DNA of 64,000 nucleotides, taken from positions 1 to 64,000 of the forward strand of contig NZ_JADEWI010000025.1 in NCBI RefSeq assembly GCF_015207705.1, read 5' to 3'. The position numbers and the translations under genes are program-made. Below, in pieces: positions 50,492 through 59,553 of the stretch. Numbering within the stretch: the stretch's first letter is position 1; every line of letters begins with the position of its first letter. Below the pieces are notes generated by a model, which saw nothing but the letters and a program-made list of their open reading frames with translations, did no database searches and had not been told where the DNA came from. This stretch comes from Nostoc sp. LEGE 06077. Lineage in GTDB: Bacteria; Cyanobacteriota; Cyanobacteriia; Cyanobacteriales; Nostocaceae.

Positions 50492-51397
50492 TTATCCCGG
50501 AAACTTCTTCAATAAATCATCGCCTGGAATCACTGTTGTATAGAATACGTAATCATTATTGGCTACATAGCGACGGTCTTGTTTAATGATGGACATAAAC
50601 TCTTTATGTCCTTGGCGCAATCGGCCGACAAGACAACCAGCACTGGCATTTTTAATATCATTACTAGGTGCATCATAACCCCAGTGTTGATTTACATAGA
50701 ACAGACCTGTATCTAGTTTGTCACCAGTCCGTTGAAAATCTTTGTTGAAGTCGCGGTGAACAGTAATTGGTGCTACTTGTACTAATGCTTCGTGACGTTC
50801 TGCATTGCCATGTAAACCCACAGCCCAAGCTTTGTATTGTCCAAACTTAATTCTGGCTGCACCGCCGGGATTCATGGGGTTTACGGTGTAATATCTGCCA
50901 GGTTCAGTGGTAGCCTGCCAATGATCAACAATTTTCGGAGTACCATTGACGACTTCAATGACAATACGGCGATCGTTAAAGGCATTGGGTGTGTCACTAT
51001 TTAGGTTCCAGTCACCATCTATACCTTCAACATAAACAATGTTGTATTCTTTGGGGGCGGTAAAAACTTGATAATTTTGTGCCAGCATATATTTAACAAT
51101 TTTGCTGGCAATGTCATTACCTAGTTTTAATGCAGGTTTGGGTAATTCATCGGGTTTGGTTTCAATTAATTCTTTGGCTGTAACTGCACCTATATAATCT
51201 GGTTCATCAATTTTCTTTAACTCTTGAAATTTTTTGATTGCTCCAGCCGTTACAGGGCCAAACTTGCCATCAGCAGGCGGTTCCAATAAACCTAAACCAA
51301 TTAATAATATTTGAATTTGGCGGGTCAAATCTTCGTCTTTGGCGATCGCCTCAAATCCCCATTTTTCTTCTTTACCTAAAAAATCTTGTAATTTCAT
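50492..51397 (-). CDS. peptidoglycan-binding protein with L,D-transpeptidase-like C-terminus
   Basis: The 301-residue protein has a PG_binding_1 domain at about residues 25-85 (LTRQIQILLIGLGLLEPPAD, GKFGPVTAGAIKKFQELKKI). The C-terminal domain of about 180 residues has VGLHGNAERHEALVQVAPIT, HRDFNKDFQRTGDKLDTGLF, and a DIKNASAGCLVGR stretch. The H...SAGC pattern recalls L,D-transpeptidase or related cell-wall hydrolase folds (catalytic Cys in S-x-G-C), but the match is partial. No signal peptide is visible, which is odd for a wall enzyme; it may be a phage-like or non-classically exported protein. Confidence 0.65.
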   Translation of the reverse strand: MKLQDFLGKEEKWGFEAIAKDEDLTRQIQILLIGLGLLEPPADGKFGPVTAGAIKKFQELKKIDEPDYIGAVTAKELIETKPDELPKPALKLGNDIASKIVKYMLAQNYQVFTAPKEYNIVYVEGIDGDWNLNSDTPNAFNDRRIVIEVVNGTPKIVDHWQATTEPGRYYTVNPMNPGGAARIKFGQYKAWAVGLHGNAERHEALVQVAPITVHRDFNKDFQRTGDKLDTGLFYVNQHWGYDAPSNDIKNASAGCLVGRLRQGHKEFMSIIKQDRRYVANNDYVFYTTVIPGDDLLKKFPG

Positions 51398-51732
51398 AAT
51401 GCACCTATCTTCGCGTAGTTACAACTAGGTATAAACATCATTTCCATAATGGCGGATGATGTCTGAAACTATACTCGCGGCTAAAAATTTCAGCCGTGAA
51501 TTTTAGTATTACTTTACTATTCACGGTGATATCAGTAATTTACGCAAAAATAATCCTGTATTGTTGATAAAACACAATAGCTAGGTCGTGTTGTTGGGAT
51601 TTGAGAAACAAACTGCTTTCATGTCACTATGGACTATTGACCCCTTCGGGTAGGGGAAACCCCCTGGGCGTTAGCCTCTCCCCTTGGGAGAAGACCGCGC
51701 TGTTTTACCATTGACAATTGACCAATTAACTT
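51398..51732. other. intergenic region with repeat fragments
   Basis: An inverted pair CCGTGAAT (51494-51501) / ATTCACGG (51529-51536) could form a hairpin. A CCCCTTCGGGTAGGGG palindrome and a CCTCTCCCCTTGGGAG segment (51640-51692) belong to the GC-rich dispersed repeats. No gene seen. Confidence 0.45.
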
Positions 51733-52572
51733 ATGACGACAAATCAAGCTCCGATTCCAGTAATTATTAACGGTGCTGCTGGCAAAATGGGTCGTGAGGT
51801 AGTCAAAGCTGTAGCACAAGCACCTGATTTAACTTTAATGGGTGCAATTGACCGCAACCCTGAACATCAAGGTAAGGACGCTGGGGAATTAGCTGGTTTA
51901 AATGAACCTTTGGAAGTGCCAATCACTGATCAATTAGAACCAATGTTAGGGTACGTGGCTGGGGAAAGACAACTACCACCAGGGGTGATAATTGACTTTA
52001 CCCATCCTGATTCAGTGTATGACAATGTACGAAGTGCGATCGCCTATGGTATTCGTCCGGTTGTCGGGACTACAGGCTTAAGTCCAGCACAAATTCAAAA
52101 TTTGGCAGACTTTGCCGAAAAAGCGAGTACAGGTTGCTTGATTATCCCCAATTTTTCCATTGGGATGGTGTTATTACAACAAGCCGCCATCACCGCATCA
52201 AAATATTTTGACCATGTAGAGATTATCGAACTACACCACAACCAAAAAGCTGATGCACCCAGCGGTACCGCAATTCAAACCGCGCAGTTACTAGCAGAAA
52301 TAGGTAAAACTTTTAACTCAGCAATTGTAGAAGAAACCGAGAAAATACCAGGAGCTAGAGGTAGTCTAGCCGATGAAGGCATTAGAATACATAGTGTGCG
52401 CTTGCCGGGACTGATAGCCCATCAAGAAGTAATTTTTGGTGCTGCTGGTCAAATTTATACATTACGACATGATACAAGCGATCGCGCCTGTTATATGCCC
52501 GGCGTACTACTGGCAATTCGCAAAGTCTCACAGTTAAAGTCGTTAGTGTATGGTTTAGAAAAGATACTTTAA
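51733..52572 (+). CDS. dapB: 4-hydroxy-tetrahydrodipicolinate reductase
   Basis: DapB reduces the cyclic intermediate of the diaminopimelate/lysine pathway with NAD(P)H. The 279-residue protein has the Rossmann motif [18 protein letters not shown], the [18 protein letters not shown] segment, the catalytic [19 protein letters not shown] (conserved His pair and Lys) and [18 protein letters not shown]. The length is typical. It sits alone, upstream of an uncharacterised membrane protein. Confidence 0.96.
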   Translation: MTTNQAPIPVIINGAAGKMGREVVKAVAQAPDLTLMGAIDRNPEHQGKDAGELAGLNEPLEVPITDQLEPMLGYVAGERQLPPGVIIDFTHPDSVYDNVRSAIAYGIRPVVGTTGLSPAQIQNLADFAEKASTGCLIIPNFSIGMVLLQQAAITASKYFDHVEIIELHHNQKADAPSGTAIQTAQLLAEIGKTFNSAIVEETEKIPGARGSLADEGIRIHSVRLPGLIAHQEVIFGAAGQIYTLRHDTSDRACYMPGVLLAIRKVSQLKSLVYGLEKIL

Positions 52573-52723
52573 ACCAGTTATCAGTTACCAGGCGTATAGT
52601 GGGCGATTTAGACCCACCACCAACGCCTTCCACCTTCTTTGTGGGCGACTTAGACCCCTTCATATTTAACTGTTTACTGTTTACTGTTCACTGTTAAACA
52701 TTAACACTCTACATCCAGCACCC

Positions 52724-53407
52724 ATGCTTGTCCCACTGACTCGCCAGAAATTTGAACAAGTTATCCCCCTAATTGCTACTGGTCAGCAGTACAAGTACTA
52801 TTGGGGGAATTTTTCTAATTTTCTACAACGGCTATTAGTTTCTGTAGTTTCTGTAGTTGTAATTTTGCTAGTAAAAGCCCTGTTTGGGCTAGATTTCGGC
52901 CCCCTCCTGTTTTTTCTGGGTGTACTAGGGGCGCTTTTTTGGATGTGGTTCCCCGTGTTTCAGGCAAGTATTCGGAATGCCAAATGTCGCCGTTATAAGT
53001 ACTGCGGCTTTTTCCGGGGGCGAATTATCGATTGGTGGATTACAGACAAATTGATGGGTAAACAAGAAACTGTCAATAGCAAAGGAGAACTGGTAATTGT
53101 TGAAAATCGTGAAAAACGGATCAATTTAGAAGTTGGTGATGATACTGGATTTAGCGTAGAGTTAGATGCACCACTAAAGCCTTTTCATAAAGCGATCGCT
53201 CGTGGTCAAATAGCGGAAATGATCGTGATGTCAAATCGGTCAGATTTAGGCACTATTGAAGATTTCAGCGATGTTTACATTCCCAGCCGTGATATCTGGG
53301 TAAACGATTATCCCTATCTCCGCAGAGACTTCTTTTCAGAAGTCAGTCGCCGCTTACGGGAAGGTCAAAAAGACAGACCACGCCGGCGGCGGAAATATGA
53401 GGATTAA
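52724..53407 (+). CDS. conserved-looking membrane protein of unknown function
   Basis: The 227-residue protein has two adjacent hydrophobic helices (LLVSVVSVVVILLVKALFGL and GPLLFFLGVLGALFWMWFPV) at about residues 37-85. A cytoplasmic domain of 140 residues follows, with CRRYKYCGFFRGRIIDWWIT, IAEMIVMSNRSDLGTIEDFS and DVYIPSRDIWVNDYPYLRRD, and a very basic tail (RPRRRRKYED). I recall homologues in many cyanobacteria labelled 'phosphate ABC transporter permease', but nothing in this sequence supports a transporter. Function unknown. Confidence 0.75.
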   Translation: MLVPLTRQKFEQVIPLIATGQQYKYYWGNFSNFLQRLLVSVVSVVVILLVKALFGLDFGPLLFFLGVLGALFWMWFPVFQASIRNAKCRRYKYCGFFRGRIIDWWITDKLMGKQETVNSKGELVIVENREKRINLEVGDDTGFSVELDAPLKPFHKAIARGQIAEMIVMSNRSDLGTIEDFSDVYIPSRDIWVNDYPYLRRDFFSEVSRRLREGQKDRPRRRRKYED

Positions 53408-53475
53408 AAAAGTTAAAAGGTAAAAGTTAAAAGTAAAAAACTGTTTCTTTTTCCTTTTGCATTTTTACTTTTACC
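53408..53475. repeat. inverted AAAAGTT / TTTTACT heptamer hairpin
   Basis: AAAAAAGTTAAAAGGTAAAA and following units face TTTTTCCTTTTGCATTTTTA and CTTTTACC. The same structure occurs at 7604-7668. It lies between convergent genes and can terminate both. Confidence 0.6.
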
Positions 53476-53480
53476 TTGAT

Positions 53481-54110
53481 CTAACTTTGCCGCTTCGCAT
53501 TTTGTCCGTAAGCTTGCCAAGCTAAATCTACCAGTCCATCAACAACAGCAGCAGCCACAACAGCATTGCCTTTGCGATTGTCAATTGTAATATAGGGAAC
53601 TGGAGAGTCTTGTAGACGGTTTTTAGCAGTATCCACATCAACAAATCCCACTGGAGTAGCAATGATTAACGCTGGTAGAATTTCTTCAGCTTCAATCAAA
53701 TCCACCAAGGCTGTTAGTGCTGTCTGTGCTTGACCAACTACAAAAATGCCCTCTGGATAACGTTTGGCTAAAGTTTCAATTCCCCATGCGGCCAAAGTTT
53801 TTTCCTTTTGAGGACGTGTGACTGTTTCCATACTGCAATAGACTGGATTAGCAAAGGTGTTTTGGATGTCGTAAGCGATACCTACTTGTACCATTGGCAC
53901 ATCTACTACAACTGTGGTTCTTGCTGCTAACGCCGCTGCACCAGCTTGCAAAGCGTGTTCCGAAAAGCGGATTAAAGACTTATATTCAAAGTCAGCTGTG
54001 GCGTATATTACCCGCCGCACAATTTCATACTCTGCGGGTGAAAAGGCATGATCGCCAATTTCACTATCAATGATTGCTAAACTTTGAGCATCAGTTACGT
54101 GCCATTCCAT
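53481..54110 (-). CDS. cobH: precorrin-8X methylmutase
   Basis: CobH/CbiC moves a methyl group from C-11 to C-12 of precorrin-8X to give hydrogenobyrinate (or the cobalt analogue) in corrin synthesis. The 209-residue protein has DAQSLAIIDSEIGDHAFSPA, the RRVIYATADFEYKSLIRFS block with the catalytic His in EHALQAGAAALAA, VVDVPMVQVGIAY, and ALIIATPVGFVDVDTAKNRL. An ATG at 54110 follows a GTG at 54113; either may start it. No other cobalamin gene is in the window. Confidence 0.94.
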   Translation of the reverse strand: MEWHVTDAQSLAIIDSEIGDHAFSPAEYEIVRRVIYATADFEYKSLIRFSEHALQAGAAALAARTTVVVDVPMVQVGIAYDIQNTFANPVYCSMETVTRPQKEKTLAAWGIETLAKRYPEGIFVVGQAQTALTALVDLIEAEEILPALIIATPVGFVDVDTAKNRLQDSPVPYITIDNRKGNAVVAAAVVDGLVDLAWQAYGQNAKRQS

Positions 54111-54296
54111 CACTATTCAGTGTTGATAATACCAGCTTTCAGCTTATCAGCTTCAGTGAGTGCTGAGTCAAAATCAATCAACAGGACTTGCATAGAAGAT
54201 TGTCCTTTGAGGTTGGTTATAAGGGTATGGGGTGTTAGGGTTTTTTTGAATACCTATCCCCTTTACCCCTAAACCCTTTGCTAAAAGCATTCGCAC

Positions 54297-55106
54297 TCAC
54301 AATTCAGGACTAGAAGAAGGGCGACTGAACACAGGAGACAGATAAGCAACTAAAGCACCGATAAAAAAGCCAGAAATATTCCGAACTAGAGGTAGCCAAT
54401 CACTAGTCCGAGTCACTACAGGCCCAATACCGAAGGCTATGAACAAAATTCCCCATAAAGGAGAGAAAATTAATGCCCATTGCCAAGCCACAATTTGTTT
54501 ATCGTTGCGAGGTTGGGCGGCAAATCCACAAATTATCCCACCAACGATGGAAGTAACTAAGGTAAGAATCCACTGTTCTCTAGGAAGTCCAGGTACAACA
54601 TTACAACCGCCTTTGATTAAGCAGCCTTTAACTGAGTCGAGGGCTTGTAAAATTGCTTGGTCTTCACCTTGTTCTCGCACAAAGTACAAGTTACCAAAGC
54701 GAGTTTGTAGTTCTATCCAAAATGTCCGGGGTAAAAGCTCATAAACTGCATCACCAACACTAAAGCTGAGAATGTTACCGCCGCGAGAGTCAGCAACTAG
54801 CAGGATACTTTTATCATCTAAACCCCAATAATTGATCACTGCTCGACCGGGGGTGCGATCGTACTGTGTCAATACTCGCAGTTTCCAGCCAGTTTCGGTT
54901 TCAAATTGTGCCAAATCGGACACTAGCTTATCTTCTTGAATGTCAGTGAGAGTTTTCGCCAAATCAATCACTGGAGTTTGGAAGTTGGGTAACAACTCAG
55001 GATTGTCATAGGCAAGGGCGGAGGAAGGATTTGCGACCCAAATTGACCCAGCCACGAAAAATACTGCAATTGATACGAGAATTCGTCGCCAAAAACAAGA
55101 CTGCAT
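54297..55106 (-). CDS. psb32: TPM-domain membrane protein, Psb32-like
   Basis: About 269 residues from the ATG at 55106. An export signal (RILVSIAVFFVAGSIWVANP, then SSALAYDN) leads to a lumenal TPM domain (TPVIDLAKTLTDIQEDKLVS, WKLRVLTQYDRTPGRAVINY, SILLVADSRGGNILSFSVGD) and two or three C-terminal membrane helices (WILTLVTSIVGGIICGFAA and the pair ending LVAYLSPVF). In cyanobacteria and plants, Psb32/TLP18-type proteins of this architecture protect or repair photosystem II. The gene symbol is by resemblance; the domain call is firm. Confidence 0.8.
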   Translation of the reverse strand: MQSCFWRRILVSIAVFFVAGSIWVANPSSALAYDNPELLPNFQTPVIDLAKTLTDIQEDKLVSDLAQFETETGWKLRVLTQYDRTPGRAVINYWGLDDKSILLVADSRGGNILSFSVGDAVYELLPRTFWIELQTRFGNLYFVREQGEDQAILQALDSVKGCLIKGGCNVVPGLPREQWILTLVTSIVGGIICGFAAQPRNDKQIVAWQWALIFSPLWGILFIAFGIGPVVTRTSDWLPLVRNISGFFIGALVAYLSPVFSRPSSSPEL

Positions 55107-55538
55107 GGATGTTCTTATACAAATATCAACAGTAAAAGTGAACAAGTTGTTTTAAAAAGTAGGGGAGAAAAGTGATACTTCTTTACACTTGTTTACTTTA
55201 CTCTAATATTATGGTTTAAGAAAAGTATTGAGCGTTAGAGATTTGTGGTGTATCGCCCAATGGCGATCAAGACCATAATAGCGATCGCTGTTTTTTGGTT
55301 TTGAGGCTTATAATGCGTTACGTTCAGTTAACAAAGTTTTTTCTTCCCGCAGGGTAGGCTGTTCGCCCCGTTGGGGCGGGTGTAGGGGTTTAGGGGAAGA
55401 GTACTAATTTGTAACTATGTAATGGTCGTTTTTATTCTTTTCCTTACACCCTACCCCTGACACCCTAACACCCCAAACCCAGTCACATTATGGATTTACG
55501 CTTTTATTAGAGCCATTCCCCTACACCCCGAATGAACT
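55107..55538. repeat. intergenic region with CCCCTACACC / GGGGTGTAGG repeats
   Basis: GCCCCGTTGGGGCGGGTGTA followed by GGGGTTTAGGGG (55365-55396) faces ACACCCTACCCCTGACACCC and ACACCCCAAACCC (55446-55482). A matching arrangement at 54220-54280 lies beyond the TPM gene. No reading frame is supported in this gap. Confidence 0.55.
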
Positions 55539-57644
55539 CTAAGCGGCTGGATTTAACAAACCATTATGCCGCAGCAACGAAACTGTACTCGGTTCCCGTC
55601 CACGGAAAGCTTTGAATATCTCCATTGGGTGCTGACTACCACCAAGTGCCAGTACAGTATCCAGGTAACGTCTACCTGTGGCTTGCACTGCGGCTTCGTC
55701 ATCTAACCCAGCTTCTTCAAAGGCGGCGAAAGCATCAGCACTCAGCACTTCAGCCCACTTATAGCTGTAGTACCCAGCGGCGTAACCACCTTCAAAGATA
55801 TGCCCAAATGCACATAAGAAAGAATCTTCGGGTAGGGGTGGTAAAGCTGTTGTGGTCTTGGCGATGCGCTGGCGTACCTGGGCGGGAGTTTCATCATTAC
55901 CAGGACGATAGCGATCGTGCAGTTCTATATCCACAGTGCTAAAGTGAACTTGCCGCAATGTAGCACTACCACTCATATAGTTGCGGGCGGATAACAGTTT
56001 TTGGTAATAATGCTCTGGTAATGGTTCGCCAGTTTCATAATGCTTCGCCATCCCAAACAAAGTGGGGCGTTCATAGCACCAGTTTTCCATGAATTGACTC
56101 GGCAATTCCACAGCATCCCACTCGACATTGTTAATTCCGGCGGCACTGGTGTAATCAACTTTAGTCAACATATGATGTAAGCCATGACCAAATTCGTGGA
56201 ATAATGTCTCCACTTCATCGAAGGTCATTAAACTAGGCTTACCATCCACTGGCGGAGTTTGGTTACATACCAAATACGCCACAGGCAACCGCACAGATGT
56301 TGTACCATGATCATTAATTTTGCTGCGATTAATGCAGACATCCATCCAAGCACCGCCGCGTTTCTCCGCAGGGCGACTGAAAGGATCGAGATAAAAGTAG
56401 GCTATGGGTTTACCTGTTTCATCAGCAATTTGAAAATAGCGAACATTTTCGTGCCAGACTGGGGCTTGTCCATCGGCGGGGGTGACGGTGATACCAAATA
56501 GCCGTTTAACTAGTCCAAATAAACCATCTAAAACTTGCGGTAAAGGGAAATAGGGACGTAATTCTTCGGTTGTAAAGGCAAATTTTTCTTCGCGTTGGCG
56601 TTCTGCCCAAAAGCTAATATCCCAATGTTTTAAATCTGTGGCTTCTGTTGCGCCTTTGGCAGCCGCAAAAGCTTTGAGTTCGGCTAATTCTTTAGCAGCC
56701 GCATCATAACTTGCACTCCGTAGTTCTTCTAATAATGCCTCAACAGCCGCTACATTGGGAGCCATTTTACTAGCAAGGCTCAACTCGGCAAAATTTTTGT
56801 AGCCTAATAAATTCGCTAGTTCTTGCCGTAATTCCAAAATCCGCACAATTATTGGGTTGTTATCTAACTCGCCAGTAGAAGCGCGGGTGATATAAGCTTT
56901 GTACAGTTTTTCCCGCAAGTCTCGGCGGGTGCTGTGCTGCATGAAAGGGCCGTAGCTAGGAAAATCTAAGGTGATGCGCCAAGGGCCATTTTCCGGTGTG
57001 GCGTTTTCTTCTCCCGCCTCACGGGCAGCTTGGGCGGCTAGACTAAGGGAACTTTCGGGTAAACCGTCCACTTCTGCTTTGGATGTTAGGGTTAAACTAA
57101 AAGCTTTGGTGGCATCTAATACATGGTTAGAGAACTTTGTCGATAGTTCTGCTAATTCCATTTGAATGGCATTATAGCGATCGCGTGCTTCTCCTGATAA
57201 GCCCACACCAGACAGTTCCGCATCTCGGATAGCAGCTGTAACAATGCGCTGCTGGGCTGGTTCTAAGGTTTTCCACGTATCACTAGCACGGAGTTCTTTA
57301 AAAGCGTTGTAGATAATTTGGCTTTGCCCAAGCTTATTACTGAATTGGACTACCTGGGGTTGAACAGTTTCATAAGCTTCGCGCAGCTGGGGACTATTCT
57401 TGACTCCCATTAAATGGCTGACTATACCCCAACTCCAGCTTAGGCGTTCGGTTAGCTGTTCTAAAGGTTCGACTAAACCACTCCAAGTCGGCTGGGCGTT
57501 AGTTTCTATGGAAGCAAGTTGCTCATCTAGTTCTTTTAATAACTGAGCGAAGGCTGGGATTACTTGTTCTGGTTGTATCTCGGTGAAGGGCGGTAAGCCA
57601 GTACCTTTAAGCAAGGGATTTTGCGGAATAGTGGCTGCACTCAT
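55539..57644 (-). CDS. prlC: M3 family oligopeptidase (oligopeptidase A / PrlC type)
   Basis: The 701-residue zinc metallopeptidase of the thimet oligopeptidase family has the active site VETLFHEFGHGLHHML (His 483, Glu 484, His 487), the third ligand region AGINNVEWDAVELPSQFMEN, and YFYLDPFSRPAEKRGGAWMD upstream. It lacks an export signal, so it acts in the cytosol on short peptides, including cleaved signal or transit peptides. Length and start (SAATIPQNPLLKGTGLPPFT) are standard. Confidence 0.95.
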   Translation of the reverse strand: MSAATIPQNPLLKGTGLPPFTEIQPEQVIPAFAQLLKELDEQLASIETNAQPTWSGLVEPLEQLTERLSWSWGIVSHLMGVKNSPQLREAYETVQPQVVQFSNKLGQSQIIYNAFKELRASDTWKTLEPAQQRIVTAAIRDAELSGVGLSGEARDRYNAIQMELAELSTKFSNHVLDATKAFSLTLTSKAEVDGLPESSLSLAAQAAREAGEENATPENGPWRITLDFPSYGPFMQHSTRRDLREKLYKAYITRASTGELDNNPIIVRILELRQELANLLGYKNFAELSLASKMAPNVAAVEALLEELRSASYDAAAKELAELKAFAAAKGATEATDLKHWDISFWAERQREEKFAFTTEELRPYFPLPQVLDGLFGLVKRLFGITVTPADGQAPVWHENVRYFQIADETGKPIAYFYLDPFSRPAEKRGGAWMDVCINRSKINDHGTTSVRLPVAYLVCNQTPPVDGKPSLMTFDEVETLFHEFGHGLHHMLTKVDYTSAAGINNVEWDAVELPSQFMENWCYERPTLFGMAKHYETGEPLPEHYYQKLLSARNYMSGSATLRQVHFSTVDIELHDRYRPGNDETPAQVRQRIAKTTTALPPLPEDSFLCAFGHIFEGGYAAGYYSYKWAEVLSADAFAAFEEAGLDDEAAVQATGRRYLDTVLALGGSQHPMEIFKAFRGREPSTVSLLRHNGLLNPAA

Positions 57645-57744
57645 AGCGTGATGTTAATGCCGATAAATATCTATATATCTTCTAATGTAGCGATCGCTCT
57701 TGCTTTTTAGTCTTGCCAGAATGCCGAAATAACCGAATGTAGGT

Positions 57745-57805
57745 AGCGGGGGATAGGGAATAGGGGACAGGTGATAGGTGATAGGTGACAGGTGACAGGG
57801 TTTAA
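57745..57805. repeat. GGTGATA / GGTGACA heptamer array
   Basis: GGGATAGGGAATAGGGGACA, then GGTGATAGGTGATAGGTGAC and AGGTGACAGGG run in tandem in the gap between divergent genes. It is the complement of the 50318-50405 family. Confidence 0.8.
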
Positions 57806-57938
57806 AGGTTTGTGATGTCTCAATTTTCCTTTCTGTTGAGGTTTTAACCGTCTTAGCTGTTGCTATAGTTCCTATTCTTTTTTGTCATTTTTCCAGGCAT
57901 AATCATCCCAGATTAATATTTATACTGGGTTTCCTCTG

Positions 57939-58727
57939 ATGAAATTACTGCTTTGTGGGTTGATTACACCTTTTGCTGCATTGTTGGCTGCTACACAGGC
58001 TTTGGCTGTAATTCAAACAAAAAATGTTGAGTATAAGCAAGGAAATACTGTTTTACAAGGCTATCTGGCTTACGATGATGCAATTAAAGGTAAGCGTCCT
58101 GGGGTTTTGGTGGTGCATGAATGGAATGGCTTGCAAGGTTATGCAAAAAAACGCACCGAACAGTTAGCCAAACTGGGCTATGTTGCTTTTGCTGCGGATA
58201 TTTATGGTAAAGGTATTAGACCAAAAAATCCTGAAGAGTCGGGTAAACAAGCGACAATTTATCGCCAAGATAGAAAATTGTTGCGCGATCGCGCCTTAGC
58301 TGGGTTAAAAGTATTACAAGCCAATCCTCTAACTGATGTTAATCGAATTGCTGCGATCGGTTACTGTTTTGGCGGCGGTACAGTCTTAGAACTTGCTCGT
58401 AGCGGTGCAAATATCGCCGGAGTAGTCAGTTTTCATGGCAATCTCGATACACCAAACCCCAACGATGCGAAAAATATCAAAGCCAAAGTTTTAGTATTAC
58501 ATGGTGCTAACGACCCATTTGTACCAGCAGAACAAGTTACAGCCTTTGAAAACGAAATGCGCCAAGCAAATGTAGACTGGCAATTAATTTCTTATGGTGG
58601 TACAGAACACGCTTTTACTAACCCAGAATATAAAGGGGAGTTAAAAGGAGCGCTATATAATCCTATTGCGGACAAACGTTCTTGGGAAGATATGCGGCAA
58701 TTTTTTGCTGAGATTTTTCGGAAATAA
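57939..58727 (+). CDS. secreted dienelactone hydrolase family protein
   Basis: The 262-residue alpha/beta hydrolase has an N-terminal signal peptide (LLLCGLITPFAALLAATQAL), placing it in the periplasm. The domain shows VLVVHEWNGLQGYAKKRTEQ, VAFAADIYGKGIRPKNPEES, the nucleophile elbow AAIGYCFGGGTVLELA (Cys), the Asp in LHGANDPFVPAEQ and the His in YGGTEHAFTNPEYKG. It is a paralogue of the cytosolic protein at 41543, differing by its export signal. The substrate is unknown. Confidence 0.92.
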   Translation: MKLLLCGLITPFAALLAATQALAVIQTKNVEYKQGNTVLQGYLAYDDAIKGKRPGVLVVHEWNGLQGYAKKRTEQLAKLGYVAFAADIYGKGIRPKNPEESGKQATIYRQDRKLLRDRALAGLKVLQANPLTDVNRIAAIGYCFGGGTVLELARSGANIAGVVSFHGNLDTPNPNDAKNIKAKVLVLHGANDPFVPAEQVTAFENEMRQANVDWQLISYGGTEHAFTNPEYKGELKGALYNPIADKRSWEDMRQFFAEIFRK

Positions 58728-58849
58728 ACAGTTATAGCAGGGGATAGGTGACAGAGTTAAAAGTTTTTTAGTATCTAGGTTTTACGATGTGTTGATGTCC
58801 TAATTACATTGGCTGTTGCTAAAATATTTTACCTGTTTTCACCAAATAA

Positions 58850-58878
58850 AAAGGCTTAAGTTTTTAGCTCAAGCCTTT
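58850..58878 (-). terminator. Rho-independent terminator of the 58908-59060 gene
   Basis: On the minus strand AAGGCTTGAG pairs with CTTAAGCCTT (one G-T wobble) and is followed by TTTTTATTT. It begins 30 bases after the stop of the small minus-strand gene, which supports that gene as a transcribed unit. Confidence 0.7.
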
Positions 58879-58907
58879 ACCTCACTCATTTTTAAATATT
58901 TCATGAT

Positions 58908-59060
58908 CTACCAAATATCAGCAGTACCTTTCTTATAAGGTTCACCAGTAAAAGGCTGCACCCCAATCAGCGGATATTGATCATCTGTAGGGCCAAAAAT
59001 TCGCATTGCCGCTTCAGAGATATACTCGGTTATCCTAGCGATGATATTGGAAATAGCCAT
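58908..59060 (-). CDS. 50-residue conserved-looking small protein
   Basis: This short frame has a strong ribosome binding site (AGGAG, 9 bases before the ATG) and its own terminator 30 bases after the TAG. The product begins AISNIIARITEYISEAAMRI, an amphipathic helix, then FGPTDDQYPLIGVQPFTGEP, YKKGTADIW. The Asp-Asp-x-Tyr-Pro and GVQPF stretch with an invariant-looking turn feels conserved, and I recall similar 45-55 residue proteins in other cyanobacteria, without a name. It is likely cytosolic and may bind a larger complex. The rest of the gap (59080-59480) is AT-rich and empty. Confidence 0.7.
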   Translation of the reverse strand: MAISNIIARITEYISEAAMRIFGPTDDQYPLIGVQPFTGEPYKKGTADIW

Positions 59061-59488
59061 AATCTTAGACTCCTGATTTTTGAGTCAATTTAATAGTTAT
59101 CTTTCTACTTTAATTCCATATTTTCATATCGCTCAGACTCTCAATATATCGAGAGTTTACGCAATAGTTTTTCAGATAGCTTTGCAATACTTTATGTTGT
59201 CTAAAAAGTTTAAAGTTTTGCTTCCATTTCTATTATAACAAAACTCTTGATTACACCTGTTTACTTTACAGATAGAGGATTTCAAATTATTAGAGCAAAA
59301 AATCTAGGACTGAAAGCTAGAAATCAAAGCTGTTTGATTTCTCAATTCTCTTGTCTATGAATGTCTGATAAAATTTGATTTATGCAAAATAAACTATTAA
59401 AAAATATTAAATATTGGCATAAATGATGATTATCCCCAAGCAATTATGTTGATTTGGTGAAGTATACAATCTAAATCTATCAGAGGAG

Positions 59489-59519
59489 TTGACATTATTT
59501 ATGGTAAAATCTACCATAA
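59489..59519 (+). promoter_or_regulatory. promoter with overlapping 21-bp palindromic operator for the NAD operon
   Basis: A perfect -35 TTGACA (59489-59494) is followed after 17 bases by a -10-like TACCAT (59512-59517). Over them lies the palindrome TTATGGTA-AAATC-TACCATAA (59499-59519), with 8-bp perfect arms. It ends 34 bases before the pncB start. A repressor bound here would cover the -10 box. The NrtR-like third gene of the operon is the obvious candidate, because NrtR boxes are about 21-bp palindromes. Confidence 0.6.
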
Positions 59520-59553
59520 TAGAAAAGCAGCACTCTTGTAAGGACACTCTTAC

